Assembly: GCF_021390335.1 (NCBI RefSeq)
Contig: NZ_JAJUXK010000011.1
Location: forward strand, 1-42,324
Direction of reading: 5' to 3'
Source: Dyadobacter sp. CY343
GTDB taxonomy: Bacteria; Bacteroidota; Bacteroidia; Cytophagales; Spirosomataceae
Length of the DNA: 42,324 bases
The notes below the pieces were generated by a model. It was not told where the DNA came from, ran no database searches, and worked only from the letters and a program-made list of their open reading frames with translations. A program made the translations under genes and the position numbers. Shown here piece by piece: positions 40,509 through 42,324 of this stretch. Within the stretch, counting starts at the first letter, position 1; each line of letters begins with the position of its first letter.

Positions 40509-42324
40509 ATGATGATTGTCGGTAGATGTAAGATCGTGAGTAGCTTATGCCTTGGTGCTTACCTGGTGGCCATACCTGCATATGCTGAAACCCATTTCAG
40601 TCAGGCCGTTGTACTTTCGGTAGGAATCGTTGCACTAGTGATGGCGCTGGGTTTGCTTTTTGTTGCGATCTTGATCAGAGACGTTGTTCAAAATTATCTG
40701 ATCAGTAGGGCCGACGAGGGGATAAAGGATTATCCAAAATACCTTGAAAACCTTAGCAGCAGGCAGATCTCATTGCTGCTCGACCGGATGGTTAAAAAAG
40801 GGCGTTTAGCGGCCATTTTGCTGGTCATGCTGAGTTTGCTAGATTCTCCCTCACTGGCGCAGTCGAGCCAGCCAGCTGCTGGTTCACTACTAAGCCAGGG
40901 TGGTATTTTAATTACCATTGTCTTGATATCAATCCCTGTGCTGGCGGGTGTTATCTTCTTATTTTTCAAGATTACCCATACATTAAACAGGTATAGAAAC
41001 CAACAACGTCTCGCAGAAGCCGCGCGAGTTGCAGCATATCTGGACGGAATAGAAGGTAAGGACCTTGCATTAACATTGCAACGCAGAAAAGATGCGCTGG
41101 ATTTCGCGTTGAGTCATAATGAACTATCGGGCATATTGCCGGCCAACGACCATAAAGGCTTGATCAACAATGTGGAACATGAGGCCTCACTTCCCTTCGT
41201 GGCACGTAAAAGAAAGGCGCCCGTTCGCCCGAAAGTCGATCCGCAACTTTCCCGACTGATCACCTGGTTCATTATCACCGCTACTTTTTGGCTTGTTTTT
41301 GGGACAACGGTGGGGGAATATATCGGGATAAAATTTGTTGCGCCCGACGCGGACCAATTCAGCTGGCTGAGCTTTGGGCGATTGCGCCCGGTCCATACCA
41401 ACGCCGTTTTCTGGGGCTGGGCATCACTGGCGATGCTGGGGTTGGGTAACTATGTCGTGCCCAGGGTCAGCAATACAAATCTGTTCAGCATAAAACTCGG
41501 ATGGTACACATTGATCCTTATTAATACGGCTGTGGTACTGGGCACATTGTCTTTAATGGCCGGAATTAATAATGGGGGCGGGGAGTACCGGGAGTACATA
41601 TGGCCGGTGATGCTGCTATTTGGGATTGGACTTCTGCTAACACTGATCAATTACTTCAAGACAGTCGCCAGCCGCACGACAAAGGAGATCTACATTTCAA
41701 ACTGGTACATTGTCTCTTCGGTGATTTTCGGAATTGTGATCTCGGTAGTTGCATACGTGCCTCTTTGGCAAAATGGGTTAGGCGAAACAATCATTCAAGG
41801 CTATTACATGCACCAGGGCGTGGGAATGTGGTTTATGCTTTTTACGCTCGGGATCGTTTATTACTTCCTGCCCCAGCAGCTCAATAAACCGATTTATTCG
41901 TATAGTCTGGGTATACTTGCATTTTGGACACAGATCCTTTTTTATACGCTGATTGGTACCCATCATTTTGTTTTTAGTGCAATTCCCTGGTGGCTGCAGA
42001 CGGTCGCCATCGTCGGCAGTGTGGGTATGGTCATCCCGGTGGTGGCAGGGACAACCAATTTCCTGCTGACCTTCAAAGGCGCCTGGTACAAGATTACTGA
42101 TAGTTATACGCTTCCATTCTTTTTGACGGGCATCCTTTTTTACTTTACCGGTTCAATGCAGGGAACTGCCGAAGCTTTCCGGTCTACCAATCTGCTCTGG
42201 CATTTCACTGATTTTACTGTCGCCCATTCCCATTTGACGATGTATGGCATTATCTGCTTTTTGCTCTGGGCAGGGATCTATGCACTCATGCCACGGATTA
42301 CCGGGCAGGAACCGCCGCAGATTA
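40509..42324 (+). CDS. ccoN: cbb3-type cytochrome oxidase subunit I with N-terminal extension (partial)
   Basis: Open from ATG 40509 to the window end (605 residues, stop not reached). Residues from about 247 on are CcoN: SWLSFGRLRPVHTNAVFWGW carries a haem-ligand His (H296); YYMHQGVGMWFMLFTLGIVY the first CuB-type His; LIGTHHFVFSAIPWW the paired His; and HFTDFTVAHSHLTMYG the last haem ligands. The first 246 residues are extra: three hydrophobic spans (about 33-57, 105-121 and 135-158), an internal coil and a basic linker. Their layout resembles the N-terminus of Bacteroidota CcoP. It is a terminal oxidase of respiration in the inner membrane. The Rrf2 gene lies 43 bp upstream. The extension has no stop or frameshift. 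Confidence 0.88.
   Translation, partial: MMIVGRCKIVSSLCLGAYLVAIPAYAETHFSQAVVLSVGIVALVMALGLLFVAILIRDVVQNYLISRADEGIKDYPKYLENLSSRQISLLLDRMVKKGRLAAILLVMLSLLDSPSLAQSSQPAAGSLLSQGGILITIVLISIPVLAGVIFLFFKITHTLNRYRNQQRLAEAARVAAYLDGIEGKDLALTLQRRKDALDFALSHNELSGILPANDHKGLINNVEHEASLPFVARKRKAPVRPKVDPQLSRLITWFIITATFWLVFGTTVGEYIGIKFVAPDADQFSWLSFGRLRPVHTNAVFWGWASLAMLGLGNYVVPRVSNTNLFSIKLGWYTLILINTAVVLGTLSLMAGINNGGGEYREYIWPVMLLFGIGLLLTLINYFKTVASRTTKEIYISNWYIVSSVIFGIVISVVAYVPLWQNGLGETIIQGYYMHQGVGMWFMLFTLGIVYYFLPQQLNKPIYSYSLGILAFWTQILFYTLIGTHHFVFSAIPWWLQTVAIVGSVGMVIPVVAGTTNFLLTFKGAWYKITDSYTLPFFLTGILFYFTGSMQGTAEAFRSTNLLWHFTDFTVAHSHLTMYGIICFLLWAGIYALMPRITGQEPPQI

Overview
The window reads as chromosomal DNA of a Cytophagales-type Bacteroidota, in the Dyadobacter/Spirosoma range (inference). 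The grounds are a SusC/SusD pair, a one-piece hybrid two-component regulator with an AraC output domain, LytS/LytTR signalling, a fasciclin lipoprotein, a YcbB-type L,D-transpeptidase lipoprotein, a Bacteroidota cbb3-type oxidase, and several TAnnTTTG promoter boxes in front of genes.

Layout. 1-489: the 3' end of an IS3-family insertion sequence abutting what looks like a MazF/PemK-like gene that lost its start. 527-6412 (minus strand): a NarL-type regulator with a degenerate receiver, a 984-residue hybrid kinase/AraC regulator, an L,D-transpeptidase and a small exported protein. 6657-11512 (plus): promoter, SusC and SusD, an outer-membrane glycan or oligomer uptake pair. 11520-13934 (minus): ClC-type channel, exported DinB-fold protein, DoxX-family membrane protein, the last divergent from an HxlR regulator (14035). 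14764-16729: a ScyD/ScyE-like lipoprotein followed after one base by a membrane-anchored dihaem cytochrome c, closed by a terminator. 16818-17367: scars, namely a frameshifted AraC remnant between two fragments of a tRNA-Pro 3' end.

17326 to about 25329 is an integrative mobilizable element sitting on a tRNA-Pro(GGG) fragment. It carries a tyrosine integrase, an unknown protein, an excisionase-type HTH protein, a primase-helicase, a toprim primase, a MobC-like protein, a relaxase broken by an in-frame TAA, a coiled-coil membrane protein and a decayed RhuM-Fic gene. Between the two replication genes lies an array of ten TGATGC/GCATCA hexamers, mostly one helical turn apart, which looks like a replication origin or operator. 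A candidate oriT lies before mobC. The element looks grounded, because its relaxase and RhuM-Fic genes are broken and no intact right-hand att site or tRNA is visible.

25366-30349 (minus): remnants, then an apparent operon lytS - lytT - outer-membrane protein - phytoene/squalene synthase, preceded by a fasciclin lipoprotein. The 83 bp between fasciclin and lytS contains two long interleaved inverted repeats. 30613-38512: an outer-membrane protein and a signalling island. On the minus strand is a five-PAS kinase with a single-domain receiver; on the plus strand a PAS kinase overlaps a receiver-kinase gene. 38978-42324: a PRPP-synthetase-like/cupin fusion, an Rrf2 regulator with a cysteine cluster, and a cbb3-type oxidase subunit I with a membrane-spanning N-terminal extension, cut by the window end.

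I found no CRISPR array, rRNA or complete tRNA. The most unusual items are the hexamer array, the interleaved repeats before lytS, the extended oxidase subunit, and the synthase encoded with a LytTR system. All family names rest on reading motifs by eye; no database search was run.
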